A stretch of 64,000 nucleotides of DNA, from the NCBI RefSeq assembly GCF_001874525.1, contig NZ_LKAQ01000005.1:181925-245924 (forward strand), in the 5' to 3' direction. Source of the stretch: Pseudodesulfovibrio hydrargyri. GTDB lineage: Bacteria; Desulfobacterota; Desulfovibrionia; Desulfovibrionales; Desulfovibrionaceae. The notes under the pieces are model-generated. The model was given only the letters and a program-made list of their open reading frames with translations. It was not told the origin of the DNA and did not search any database. The position numbers and the translations under genes are program-made. This document shows, in pieces, positions 41,394 to 49,228 of this stretch (positions are counted from its first letter, which is position 1; every line of letters begins with the position of its first letter).

Positions 41394-43331
41394 ATGAAGA
41401 TTAGAGCCAAGTTTATTTCGTCGATCATCGTTCCGGTGGTCGTGTCCGTGGTCGTCATCTCCAGCGTGGTCTCCCTGCAGGTGAGCAGCACGGTCACGGA
41501 GCAGTTCAAGATGTCGTCCCAGGAAGAACTGCGTGTGGTTGACGGCTTCGTCACACAATTGCTGAAGGGGCCTGCAGAAATCGCGAAATACGTCGCTTCC
41601 CTTCCGGCCATGACCGAAGGAACGGGAGAGTGGACCCGCTATTTCGATTTGCCCGCCGGCGACAATCCCGTCCTGCACGAGGGCATGAGCGACAAGGAAC
41701 GCTCCGCATTCTACACCTTTGAACGGTTGATGAAGTCCCACCCGGATTTCGCCTACGTCTATGCCGGGCTAGAAGACGGCGGCTACACCCAGTCCCCCAG
41801 CGAGAACATGGGCAACAAGTTCGATCCCAGAAAGCGGCCGTGGTACACCCAGGGCAAGCAGTCGGCCACGGAAGTGACCCTGCTGAGCGCCTACATCACC
41901 ACCCAAGGGGTGCCGAACATCGGCGTCGTGGCAAAGGCGCATGACGCCTCCGGCAAGCTCGTGGGCATCGGGGCCGTGGATATGTCCCTGGCGAAGCTTA
42001 CGGAAATCGCGGCCAGCATCAAGATCGGCAAGACCGGCTATATGATGATTATCCAGAATGACGGAACCATTTTGGCCGATCCCAGGCACAAGGATTTCGT
42101 CTTCAAGAAGATGGGCGAACTGCCCGGAACCTTTGTGACGTTGGACGGAACAAAGGGCGGACTGGTCGAGGATCTCGACATCGACGGCGTGAACATGTTC
42201 GGCAGCGTCTACGTCTCTCCGGAATCCGGCTGGAAGTACGTGGCGCTCATCGAGCGCGGTGAGATCATGGGCGCGTCCAACACTGCCGTTCTCAACACCG
42301 CCGTCATCGGGCTGGTCATCGCGGCCCTGTTCGCCTTGGGCGGCTGGCGGATCGCCAAGTCCATGACCGGCCCCATCATCCGGAGCGGCGAGTTTACGCG
42401 CCAGGTGGCCGGTGGCGATCTGACGGCCGCCATCACCGTGTCCGGCAAGGATGAGGTGGCCGTTCTCGCCCAGGACCTGTCCGAAATGGGCCGCACGCTC
42501 CGGGGCGTGGTCGGCGACGTCAGAAGCACTGTGGACGGAGTGGCCTCCGGAGCGGTGGAGTTGTCGGCCACGGCGGAGAGTCTGGCCCAGGCCGCCACCG
42601 AGCAGGCGGCCAATGTCGAGGAGGTGGCCTCGTCCATGGAACAGATGTTGGCCAATATCAGTCAGAACGCCGAGAACGCCCGCGAGACCGAGCATATAGC
42701 CCAACGATCCGCCGTTGACGCGGAGCGGGGCGGCCAGTCGGTGGCCCAGACCGTGGTGGCCATGCGCGAGATCGCGGACAAGATATCCGTCATCGAGGAA
42801 ATCGCCCGGCAGACCAACCTCCTGGCCCTGAACGCGGCCATCGAAGCGGCCCGGGCGGGTGAGCACGGCAAGGGATTCGCCGTTGTCGCCGCTGAAGTCA
42901 GAAAGCTGGCGGAACGCTCCGGCATGGCCGCTGCGGAAATCAGCGACCTTTCCATCTCGAGCGTGCAGGTGGCCGAGGAAGCGGGTGAAATGCTGGGCAA
43001 GATGGTCCCGGACATCAAGCATACCGCAGAGCTCATCCAGGAGATCACGGCCGCGAGCAACGAGCAGCAGTCCGGCGCGGAAGGCGTCAATACCGCCATC
43101 CATCAACTGGATCAGGTCATCCAGCAGATCGCCTCGGCCTCGGAGGAGATGTCGTCCACGTCCGAGGAACTGGCCAGCCAGGCCGAGCATCTCAAGAGCG
43201 CGGTGGCCTACTTCAAGATCGACGGCAACAGTTCCACACGGCCCACTAGGGCGAGCAGGAGAAGTGCCACTCCCGCCCTGCATTCCGAGAGGGGAGAGCC
43301 CGGAGGCGGAGACGGGTTCGAGAGATTCTGA
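41394..43331 (+). CDS. Methyl-accepting chemotaxis protein with dCache sensor
   Basis: 645 residues. N-terminal TM ([20 protein letters not shown], from residue ~8), then a periplasmic dCache domain (~35-280) with the RPWYTQG motif; a second TM at ~295-315; HAMP (~320-370); and a signalling domain with the conserved tip [22 protein letters not shown]. The C-terminus is Gly/Ser/Arg-rich and lacks a CheR-binding NWETF-type pentapeptide. dCache receptors bind amino acids or other small metabolites. The ATG at 41394 has GGGAGGGG 5 bases upstream. Single gene flanked by terminators. Confidence 0.93.
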   Translation: MKIRAKFISSIIVPVVVSVVVISSVVSLQVSSTVTEQFKMSSQEELRVVDGFVTQLLKGPAEIAKYVASLPAMTEGTGEWTRYFDLPAGDNPVLHEGMSDKERSAFYTFERLMKSHPDFAYVYAGLEDGGYTQSPSENMGNKFDPRKRPWYTQGKQSATEVTLLSAYITTQGVPNIGVVAKAHDASGKLVGIGAVDMSLAKLTEIAASIKIGKTGYMMIIQNDGTILADPRHKDFVFKKMGELPGTFVTLDGTKGGLVEDLDIDGVNMFGSVYVSPESGWKYVALIERGEIMGASNTAVLNTAVIGLVIAALFALGGWRIAKSMTGPIIRSGEFTRQVAGGDLTAAITVSGKDEVAVLAQDLSEMGRTLRGVVGDVRSTVDGVASGAVELSATAESLAQAATEQAANVEEVASSMEQMLANISQNAENARETEHIAQRSAVDAERGGQSVAQTVVAMREIADKISVIEEIARQTNLLALNAAIEAARAGEHGKGFAVVAAEVRKLAERSGMAAAEISDLSISSVQVAEEAGEMLGKMVPDIKHTAELIQEITAASNEQQSGAEGVNTAIHQLDQVIQQIASASEEMSSTSEELASQAEHLKSAVAYFKIDGNSSTRPTRASRRSATPALHSERGEPGGGDGFERF

Positions 43332-43349
43332 TCCCCCTGGAACGAGTAA

Positions 43350-43386
43350 GACAGGCCGTCCGTTATATAGAGGGCGGCCTGTTTTC
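43350..43386 (+). terminator. Rho-independent terminator after the chemoreceptor
   Basis: ACAGGCCGTCC pairs with GGGCGGCCTGT (one G-U) and is followed by TTTCATTT. Confidence 0.85.
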
Positions 43387-43423
43387 ATTTCTAGATCGCA
43401 ATTCGCCGTGAATTGTTTTGGGA

Positions 43424-43452
43424 TTGACTTTTGAGAACGATCGGTCTATTAA
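43424..43452 (+). promoter_or_regulatory. tetR promoter with embedded operator (copy 1)
   Basis: TTGACT (43424-43429) and TATTAA (43447-43452) have 17-base spacing. The spacer holds the near-perfect dyad AGAACGATCGGTCT (43434-43447; one mismatched pair). The preceding TTG is shared with the second copy at 44111. Confidence 0.65.
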
Positions 43453-43481
43453 GTGGCCAACTCATACCAAAAGAGATTGGA

Positions 43482-44066
43482 ATGGCAAGGAACAAGGAAT
43501 ATGAAAAGGACCAGGTGTTGAACGCCGCCACGCGCGTATTCTGGGAAAAGGGATACACCGGCACTTCGGTCAACGCCTTGGTCCAGGCCACGGGACTGGG
43601 CAAACGGAGCATGTACAAGGAGTTCGGCAGCAAGGAAAATCTCTTTCGGGAATGCCTCCAGAACTACATGTTCAATCTGAACAGGGAGGCCAGCTCCATT
43701 TTAAGTCGCCAGCCACTGGGACTGGCCAATATCGAAGCCTTTTTTGCCAACCGCATTGATCAGGCGAGCATCTGCGACAGCGATGGTTGTATGGTCATAA
43801 ATTCCGCTGTTGAAAAAAAGCTTATCGATGCCGGAACGTTTGATCTGGTCCAAGAGTCCCTGGCCGGTCTTGAGGATGCTTTTTTTGCCTGCCTTGAGGC
43901 TGCCGCCGACAGGGGAGAAATTCCGGAGGGCAAAGACCTCGAAGTCCTGGCGGGATTCTTGATGACCTTCACGGCGGGCATGATGGCCCTATGCAAGACC
44001 AAACCCGGAAAAATGGCCTTGACCGCACGTGTGGATACCGCCCTCAGCATTGTAAAAAATAAATGA
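43482..44066 (+). CDS. TetR/NemR-like transcriptional regulator
   Basis: 194 residues. HTH: DQVLNAATRVFWEKGYTGTSV...LGKRSMYKEFGSKENLF, a standard TetR head. The C-terminal domain has a GCMVINSAVE segment (residues ~105-115), like the Cys-containing region of the NemR/YxaF-type subfamily. A start at 43482 is taken (AGAGATTGGA upstream); an earlier in-frame start would overlap the operator. The same dyad stands before its own promoter and before the downstream DUF169/selenoperoxiredoxin/OYE genes, so it most likely represses both. NemR itself senses electrophiles and hypochlorous acid and controls an OYE; the resemblance in gene pairing is the basis for that idea here. Confidence 0.85.
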   Translation: MARNKEYEKDQVLNAATRVFWEKGYTGTSVNALVQATGLGKRSMYKEFGSKENLFRECLQNYMFNLNREASSILSRQPLGLANIEAFFANRIDQASICDSDGCMVINSAVEKKLIDAGTFDLVQESLAGLEDAFFACLEAAADRGEIPEGKDLEVLAGFLMTFTAGMMALCKTKPGKMALTARVDTALSIVKNK

Positions 44067-44110
44067 TCCTCTTTGGTTTGCGTGAGCCTGACCAGTTTTT
44101 TTTATACATA

Positions 44111-44127
44111 TTGAGAACGATTGTTTT
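44111..44127 (+). promoter_or_regulatory. Operator (copy 2) before the DUF169 / selenoperoxiredoxin / OYE genes
   Basis: TTGAGAACGAT, identical to 43431-43441, continues as TGTTTT to give the imperfect dyad AGAACGATTGTTTT (44114-44127), ~40 bases before the DUF169 start. It lies in a 99-base AT-rich gap after tetR. A TATACA at 44103-44108 may be the -10 box. Confidence 0.6.
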
Positions 44128-44165
44128 ACTTTGAAAATCAAACAAAATAGCAACAAGGAATTACG

Positions 44166-44894
44166 ATGAAACCAGACGTGAAAAGATTGGTGGAAACCGT
44201 TGGCATCGAGACACCGCTCATCGGCTATTATAATGTGCAAGACACTGAGGGATTCGGTGCATTCGCCAAACCCGGTTCGTGTATCTTCGCTTCGATTGAT
44301 CAGTGTTTCCAAGGGGAATACATCCATGTCTCCCCAGATGATTTCAAATGCATCGGAGCCAGGTATTGGATGTGCGGCGTCGAGACCCTGCCTCGGGAGA
44401 AATTCGCCCACATGTTGGCGGAAGGAGAAGGACTGAAATGCTCGACTGATCTCATGGGCAAGTGGCTTGACAGCCAGCCGCCTTTTAAAGGGGAGTATGA
44501 GCATATCGTTGTCGGTCCTTTGAAAGACGACCAGTACGACTCCCTCAAATCGGTCACTTTCTACGTCACCCCTGATCAACTGGCCTGCCTGGTCATGGCC
44601 TGCGAGTACGATAATGCCGGTGTGAATCCTCCGCCGGTCCAGGCTCCCTTTGGATCGGGCTGTGCGCAACTGGCCGCCGTCTTGCGGGATTTCGATCTCC
44701 CCAAAGCCGTCATCGGTGCAACGGACCTGGGCATGCGCAAATACCTGCCGGAAAATATCCTCGCGTTTACGGTCACCAAGTCCATGTTCGAACGGATCTG
44801 CAATCTGGATGAAAACAGCTTCCTGCATAAGTCCCTGTGGAGAAAGCTGACCGAGGCCCGAGGAAATCGTCCCGAGACCGGGGCGGAGGGCTAA
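44166..44894 (+). CDS. DUF169 family protein
   Basis: 242 residues with no signal or TM segment. It follows the DUF169 pattern (COG2043): an N-terminal ETPLIGYYNVQDTEGFG, a central CIGARYWMCGVETLPREKF, HIVVGPLKDDQYDSLKSVTFYVTPDQLACLVMACEY (read as two motifs) and the conserved PFGSGCAQLAAVLRDFD. Family members bind unknown substrates and often accompany redox or one-carbon enzymes in anaerobes. Here it is first in a probable operon with a selenoperoxiredoxin and an OYE. Three conserved Cys (positions ~47, 70, 160) may be redox-active. Confidence 0.82.
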   Translation: MKPDVKRLVETVGIETPLIGYYNVQDTEGFGAFAKPGSCIFASIDQCFQGEYIHVSPDDFKCIGARYWMCGVETLPREKFAHMLAEGEGLKCSTDLMGKWLDSQPPFKGEYEHIVVGPLKDDQYDSLKSVTFYVTPDQLACLVMACEYDNAGVNPPPVQAPFGSGCAQLAAVLRDFDLPKAVIGATDLGMRKYLPENILAFTVTKSMFERICNLDENSFLHKSLWRKLTEARGNRPETGAEG

Positions 44895-44940
44895 GAATCA
44901 CCGGACTCCCAACCTGTACTTTGCAAACAAGGAAACTAAA

Positions 44941-45600
44941 ATGAAATTGCAAGACAAGCTCCGCACCATGAAAACGAGCCTGGAAAGCAACATCCCGAGC
45001 CGGGTGCTTGAGGTTATGCACCGGGCCACTGATGATCTTGCGAATTCGGGGATTCTTGAAAAGGCCCTGAAAGTCGGCGATCGGATGCCGGACTTCGCGC
45101 TTCCCGATTCCAACGGCACCAAGGTGCGGCTTTCCGCCGCCCTGGCAAACGGCCCGCTGGTGCTCACCTTTTTCCGAGGCCAGTGGTGACCGTATTGTGT
45201 AGCAGAGCTGGAAGCTCTCAACGACTTTCTACCCGAGTTTCATTCCCTGAGCGCAACCCTTCTGGCCGTATCTCCACAGCGCCGCCCCTTTAACCGGCAG
45301 GTCATCCGTGACGCCAACCTCGGTTTTGAGATCCTTTCCGATACCGGCAACAGGTTGGCCAAGGCGTTCGGGCTGGCGTTCACCCTTTCCGGCGCTCTCA
45401 AGGAGGTCTACAAATCGTTCAACCTGGATCTGGAACGGATCAACGGCGACGACTCCTGGGTTCTCGCCATGCCCGCGCGCTATGTCGTTGATCGGCATGG
45501 AGTGATCCGTTTCGCAGACGTGAATCCCGATTACACTGTCCGGACGGAACCGGAAGAGACTCTGGCTGAGTTGAAAAGGCTGAAGGAAGGAAATGAATGA
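44941..45600 (+). CDS. Selenocysteine-containing peroxiredoxin-like protein (AhpC/TSA family), TGA at codon 83 read as Sec
   Basis: 219 residues when TGA (45187-45189) is read as selenocysteine; an ordinary reading stops after 82. Residues 46-82 (VGDRMPDFALPDSNGTKV, then PLVLTFFRGQW) lead into U83-PYC-AELEALNDFLPE, exactly the WCPYC(x)xEL active site of the Prx-like AhpC/TSA family with Sec for the first Cys. The sequence beyond the TGA is well conserved in kind (LLAVSPQ, LSDTGNRLAKAFGLAF, GDDSWVLAMPARYVVDRHGVIRF). A hairpin at 45204-45218 sits at SECIS distance. The real stop TGA overlaps the next start (ATGA). Likely thiol peroxidase or disulfide reductase. Confidence 0.9.
45187..45225 (+). 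promoter_or_regulatory. Sec codon and SECIS-like hairpin
   Basis: UGA is followed 14 bases later by AGAGCT-GGA-AGCTCT (45204-45218). The loop G residues fall at +24/+25 from the U of UGA, the distance at which bacterial SelB recognises SECIS apical loops. Confidence 0.75.
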
Positions 45601-46706
45601 GCGGCATGTTTGAGCCCGTATCCATCGGCGTCTTGTCCCTGAAGAACCGGTTTGTCCGGTCCGCCACCTGCGAAGCAATGGCGGACGGAAAGGGCGGCGT
45701 TACCCCGGCGTTGGTCAAGACGTATGCCTATCTCGCAAAGGGCGGGGTGGGGCTGATCATAAGCGGCCACGCAAATGTTGAGAAAAGGGGCATCGGCGGT
45801 CCGGGCCAGATCGGCATCTATGACGATTTTCTGTTGCCGGGGCTTGAAGAACTGACCCGCGCGGTCCATGCGGCGGATGGAAGGATCGTTGTCCAACTGG
45901 CCCATCAGGGCATATGGGCGGTCCCTGTGTTGTCGGGCATGGAGCCTCTGGGGCCATCCGATTCCACGGCCGAAGGGCGCACTCCTGCCCGGGCCGTGAC
46001 ACGGAAAGAGATTGAGGAGACAATCGGCTCCTTTGCCGATGCGGCTCTTCGGGCAAAAAAGGCGGGCTTTGACGGGGTTCAGATCCACGCCGCCCACGGA
46101 TTCTATCTGGGGGCGTTCCTTTCATCCTTCTACAACAATCGAAAGGATGCCTACGGAGGGCCTCTGGAAAACCGCGCCCGGATTCTGGTGGAAGTCCTGG
46201 ACGCCATCCGGGAAAAAGTGGGCCGGGACTATCCTGTCCTGGTCAAGATAAATGCCGACGACTATCTGGAGGACGGTTTCACCGAGGCGGATATGTTGAG
46301 GGTCTGCACCCTGCTGGAAGCCCATGGCATTGACGCCATCGAGCTTTCCGGCGGCACGATGGATCCTTTGGGGAAACATGGCCCGGCCCGGCCGGGCAGG
46401 AAAGGCCCCGAAGCCTGGTACGCTCAAAGCGCGCAACGTTTGAAAGAGACCGTCAATGTCCCGGTGATCCTGGTAGGGGGGATACGCTCCTTTGCCACGG
46501 CTCGAAACCTCGTGGAAACAGGTGCGTGCGACGCCGTCGGCCTCAGCCGCCCCCTGATCCGCCAGCCGGATCTTATCCGTCGCTGGAAACGCGATCATCA
46601 TGAAATGCCCGCCTGCCTGGCCTGCAACGGATGCTTCCAATCGGCCGCCGATGGCCGAGGGTTGCGGTGTATCCTGGAAGAAAGGAAAAGGGATCGATCC
46701 GCCTAG
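45597..46706 (+). CDS. Old Yellow Enzyme-like NADH:flavin oxidoreductase, single domain
   Basis: 369 residues, an FMN-binding TIM barrel: FEPVSIGVLSLKNRFVRS at the N-terminus, QLAHQG (~100), catalytic HAAHGFYLGAFLS, NNRKDAYGG and a phosphate loop ILVGGIRSFATA. The C-terminus carries CLACNGCF and a later Cys, reminiscent of the Fe-S ligand set of 2,4-dienoyl-CoA reductase/TMADH relatives, but the C-terminal NAD(P) domain is absent. Its ATG overlaps the selenoperoxiredoxin stop (ATGA), so translation is coupled. It probably reduces activated alkenes, quinones or nitro compounds, as NemA does. Confidence 0.9.
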   Translation: MSGMFEPVSIGVLSLKNRFVRSATCEAMADGKGGVTPALVKTYAYLAKGGVGLIISGHANVEKRGIGGPGQIGIYDDFLLPGLEELTRAVHAADGRIVVQLAHQGIWAVPVLSGMEPLGPSDSTAEGRTPARAVTRKEIEETIGSFADAALRAKKAGFDGVQIHAAHGFYLGAFLSSFYNNRKDAYGGPLENRARILVEVLDAIREKVGRDYPVLVKINADDYLEDGFTEADMLRVCTLLEAHGIDAIELSGGTMDPLGKHGPARPGRKGPEAWYAQSAQRLKETVNVPVILVGGIRSFATARNLVETGACDAVGLSRPLIRQPDLIRRWKRDHHEMPACLACNGCFQSAADGRGLRCILEERKRDRSA

Positions 46707-46724
46707 GGAGGCCTTAAAAAAAAG

Positions 46725-46756
46725 AAAACCCCTGAAATGATTTCAGGGGTTTTCGT
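46725..46756 (+). terminator. Rho-independent terminator after the OYE gene
   Basis: A perfect 13-bp stem AAAACCCCTGAAA/TTTCAGGGGTTTT around TGA; its A/T flanks also allow it to end the minus-strand tRNA transcript. Confidence 0.93.
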
Positions 46757-46764
46757 CTCATTCG

Positions 46765-46841
46765 TGGTAGCGAGGAGAGGACTTGAACCTCCGACTCTGC
46801 GGATATGAGCCGCATGCTCTAACCAACTGAGCTACCTCGCC
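46765..46841 (-). tRNA. tRNA with anticodon CAT (Met elongator or Ile2)
   Basis: 77 nt including an encoded CCA. D-arm AGCTCAGTTGGTTAGAGC, anticodon loop CTCATAT (anticodon CAT), T-arm GGAGGTTCAAGTCCTCC and acceptor GGCGAGG/CCTCGCT (first pair G-U) fold correctly. From sequence alone elongator Met and TilS-modified Ile2 cannot be separated. Confidence 0.93.
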
Positions 46842-46868
46842 ACGTTTGTTTCGCCGAAGCGGTCACAG

Positions 46869-46897
46869 TCTATAGACCGTCTTTTCGGGCTTGGCAA
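46869..46897 (-). promoter_or_regulatory. Promoter of the CAT tRNA
   Basis: Minus-strand TTGCCA (46892-46897) and TATAGA (46869-46874) are 17 bases apart, ~28 bases before the mature tRNA 5' end. Confidence 0.65.
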
Positions 46898-46934
46898 GTG
46901 TAAATTTCCGGTTCGGGCTGAAAAATGGAACATA

Positions 46935-47726
46935 TTACAAAAACAGGAGAATCAGGGCGGCCAGGGCAATGCGGTATACGGCGAAGGGGCGCAGGGTCAG
47001 GCGGCCCAGCAGGACGATGAACCCCTTGACGGCCAGCCAGGCCGCGATGAAGGAGACCACGAAGCCGATGAGCAGGAAGATCAAGTCGCCTGTCTCGAAC
47101 AGAGCGTAGTTCTTGAGAAAGTCGTAGCCCGTGGCGGCGAACATGATGGGCACGGCCGCGATGAAGGAGTACTCGGCGGCCACAGTGCGCTTGGCGCCCA
47201 GGAGCATGCCGCCCATGATGGTCGAGGCGGACCGGGAAAAGCCGGGCCACAGGGCCAGGCACTGGAACAAGCCGATGCCGAGCGCCGTCTTCGGGGTGAT
47301 CTCGTCCAGGGTCAAGGTGGTGCTGCGGTTGTCCATGCCCTCGACCACGAAGATGAGCACCGCGCCTACGGCCAGGGCCACGGCCACGGTAAAGGGCGAG
47401 AAAAGGTATTCCTTGATGTAGTGATGGGTCAGCAGCCCGAGCACCGAGGCGGGCAGGGAGGTCAGGAACAGGAGCCACAGGCCGTACACGCCCGAGAACT
47501 TGCGGCTTTTGTCCGGGAAGAGCAGCCCCACGAAGCGGTCCCAGTACAGGACCACCACGGCCAGGATGGCCCCGAGCTGGATGACGATCTCAAAGGTCTC
47601 GGCCTTGGGGCCGGTGAAGTTCAGGAGATGTCCGGCGATGATCAGGTGGCCGGTGCTCGAGATGGGTAGGAATTCGGTCAGGCCTTCGACAATGCCGAGA
47701 ATGATCGCAACATACCAGGGTGCCAT
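46935..47726 (-). CDS. uppP: Undecaprenyl-diphosphatase (UppP/BacA)
   Basis: 263 residues with about eight TM helices. Motifs: GIVEGLTEFLPISSTGHLI near the N-terminus (catalytic Glu-rich loop) and the second conserved SRSASTIMGGMLLG near residue 180. It removes a phosphate from undecaprenyl-PP on the periplasmic side, recycling the lipid carrier for peptidoglycan and glycan synthesis; the glycan genes elsewhere in the window would draw on it. Monocistronic, facing away from the lpt pair. Confidence 0.93.
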   Translation of the reverse strand: MAPWYVAIILGIVEGLTEFLPISSTGHLIIAGHLLNFTGPKAETFEIVIQLGAILAVVVLYWDRFVGLLFPDKSRKFSGVYGLWLLFLTSLPASVLGLLTHHYIKEYLFSPFTVAVALAVGAVLIFVVEGMDNRSTTLTLDEITPKTALGIGLFQCLALWPGFSRSASTIMGGMLLGAKRTVAAEYSFIAAVPIMFAATGYDFLKNYALFETGDLIFLLIGFVVSFIAAWLAVKGFIVLLGRLTLRPFAVYRIALAALILLFL

Positions 47727-47860
47727 GTGATCCTCATGAGCGAAATAGGGTTGGGACGGGCAATACGCTAGGGTCTAGCCCAGGTAATGCCGTCTTGCAA
47801 CCCTGCGGAAGCTGGTGTATTTCGTTTCGCTGGAACCATGTTCAACAACAGGAGCGAGCC

Positions 47861-48043
47861 ATGACGACCGTAATGCCGCAGAGCGAATTGACCCGCAAGG
47901 CCGTGGCCTGGATTTGCGAGACGCGTGACAACGGCGACAAGAGGGCGCTCCCCGCGCTCATCGAAGAGGCTGGCGTGCGCTTCAATCTTGGTCCCAGGGA
48001 CATGGAGTTCCTTCTGCGCTTCTTCAAGGAAAACAAGGGCTGA
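47861..48043 (+). CDS. Small protein of unknown function
   Basis: 60 residues with AGGAGCGAGCC before the ATG. Helical, charged (MTTVMPQSELTRKAVAWICE..., one Cys), with no known motif. It lies 9 bases before lptF, so it is likely the first gene of that transcript. Confidence 0.6.
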   Translation: MTTVMPQSELTRKAVAWICETRDNGDKRALPALIEEAGVRFNLGPRDMEFLLRFFKENKG

Positions 48044-48052
48044 TTCCTTCCG

Positions 48053-49228
48053 GTGAAACTGCTTCAGCGTCAGATCTTCCTCGAACTGCTCAAGCTCTTC
48101 GGCTTGACCGTGTCCTGCCTCCTGGGCCTCATCCTGGTGGGGCGGATGCTCCAGTTGCGCTCCCTGTTCCTGTCACAGAACATCGGCGTGCTGAACATCA
48201 TGCAGCTGTTCTTCTTCCTGACTCCCTTTTTTCTGCTGCTGATCACACCCATCGCCACCATGCTCAGCGTCTTTCTGACCTTTCTGCGCATGAGCACGGA
48301 CAATGAGCTGGTGGCGCTCAAGGCCAGCGGGGTCAGCCTGTACCGCATGCTCCCCGCGCCCGTGCTTTTTTGCAGCCTGTGCACGCTGTTTGCCTTCTTC
48401 ATCTCCTTCTGGGGGCTGGCCTGGGGCATGGACATGTTCAAGACCAAGCTCTACTACTTCGCCAAGACCAACTCGAAGTTCGCCTTGCAACCGGGTGTGT
48501 TCAATAAGGAATTCCCGGGCATTACCTTCTATGCCCACCAGGTGGACAACGAGAAGGGCGAGCTGAAGTTCGCCTTTGTCCGCGACGATTCCATCAAGGG
48601 AACCTCGGTGGTCGTGGTCGCGCCGGAGGCCGAGGTGGTCTCCAAGCCGCGCCAGGCCGAAATTCACGTGGTCTTTCACAACGGTCGCATCTTCCGCAAG
48701 AGCGGTGACGAATTGAACATCCTCAAGTTCGGCACGTATTCCATCAAGCTCGACCTGGGCAAGCTGTTGACCGGCTTCAACTTCGTGGAGCAGAAGGCCA
48801 AGGACATGCCGTTTTTTCGCCTCAATGACATCCGAAACGACCACAGCTTGATGCCGCTAGAGAACGACCGGTTCTTCCGCAAGGTGGACACCGAGTTCTA
48901 CAAGCGGTTGACCCTGCCGCTGGGCTGCTTCATCCTGGGCATGTTCGCCATCCCCATCGCCTCGGTTTTTCGGGGGCTGAAGCAGCAATACGGCCTGCTT
49001 TTGGCCATGGGCTTGTTCATGGTCTACTACGCCATGTTCTCCGTCGGCGTAAGCATGGGGGAATCGGGAACGATCCCGCCCCAGTACGGCATGTGGGCCT
49101 CTGATATCCTATTCGTATTCGTGGCCCTCTTCGGCATGCGCTACGCCAATCTGGAGCGTACGCCCACAGTGGTCCACTGGCTCATGCACCTGCGTCTGCC
49201 CGGGCGCAGGGGGGAGGCCGGGGCATGA
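48053..49228 (+). CDS. lptF: LPS export ABC permease LptF
   Basis: 391 residues from a GTG start. The YjgP/YjgQ layout is clear: three TM helices at the N-terminus (LKLFGLTVSCLLGLILV, MQLFFFLTPFFLLLIT, plus a helix near 100), a periplasmic beta-jellyroll (~140-265) and three TM helices at the C-terminus (LTLPLGCFILGMFAIPIASVFRG). With LptG it forms the LptB2FG inner-membrane complex extracting LPS. Its stop overlaps the lptG start (ATGA). Confidence 0.9.
   Translation: MKLLQRQIFLELLKLFGLTVSCLLGLILVGRMLQLRSLFLSQNIGVLNIMQLFFFLTPFFLLLITPIATMLSVFLTFLRMSTDNELVALKASGVSLYRMLPAPVLFCSLCTLFAFFISFWGLAWGMDMFKTKLYYFAKTNSKFALQPGVFNKEFPGITFYAHQVDNEKGELKFAFVRDDSIKGTSVVVVAPEAEVVSKPRQAEIHVVFHNGRIFRKSGDELNILKFGTYSIKLDLGKLLTGFNFVEQKAKDMPFFRLNDIRNDHSLMPLENDRFFRKVDTEFYKRLTLPLGCFILGMFAIPIASVFRGLKQQYGLLLAMGLFMVYYAMFSVGVSMGESGTIPPQYGMWASDILFVFVALFGMRYANLERTPTVVHWLMHLRLPGRRGEAGA

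Noticed and set aside
45187..45189. TGA as an ordinary stop or frameshift making the peroxiredoxin a pseudogene
   Set aside because: Sequence after the TGA stays in frame and family-like for 136 codons, the gene is joined by overlap to OYE, the TGA is exactly at the catalytic Cys position, and a SECIS-like hairpin follows.
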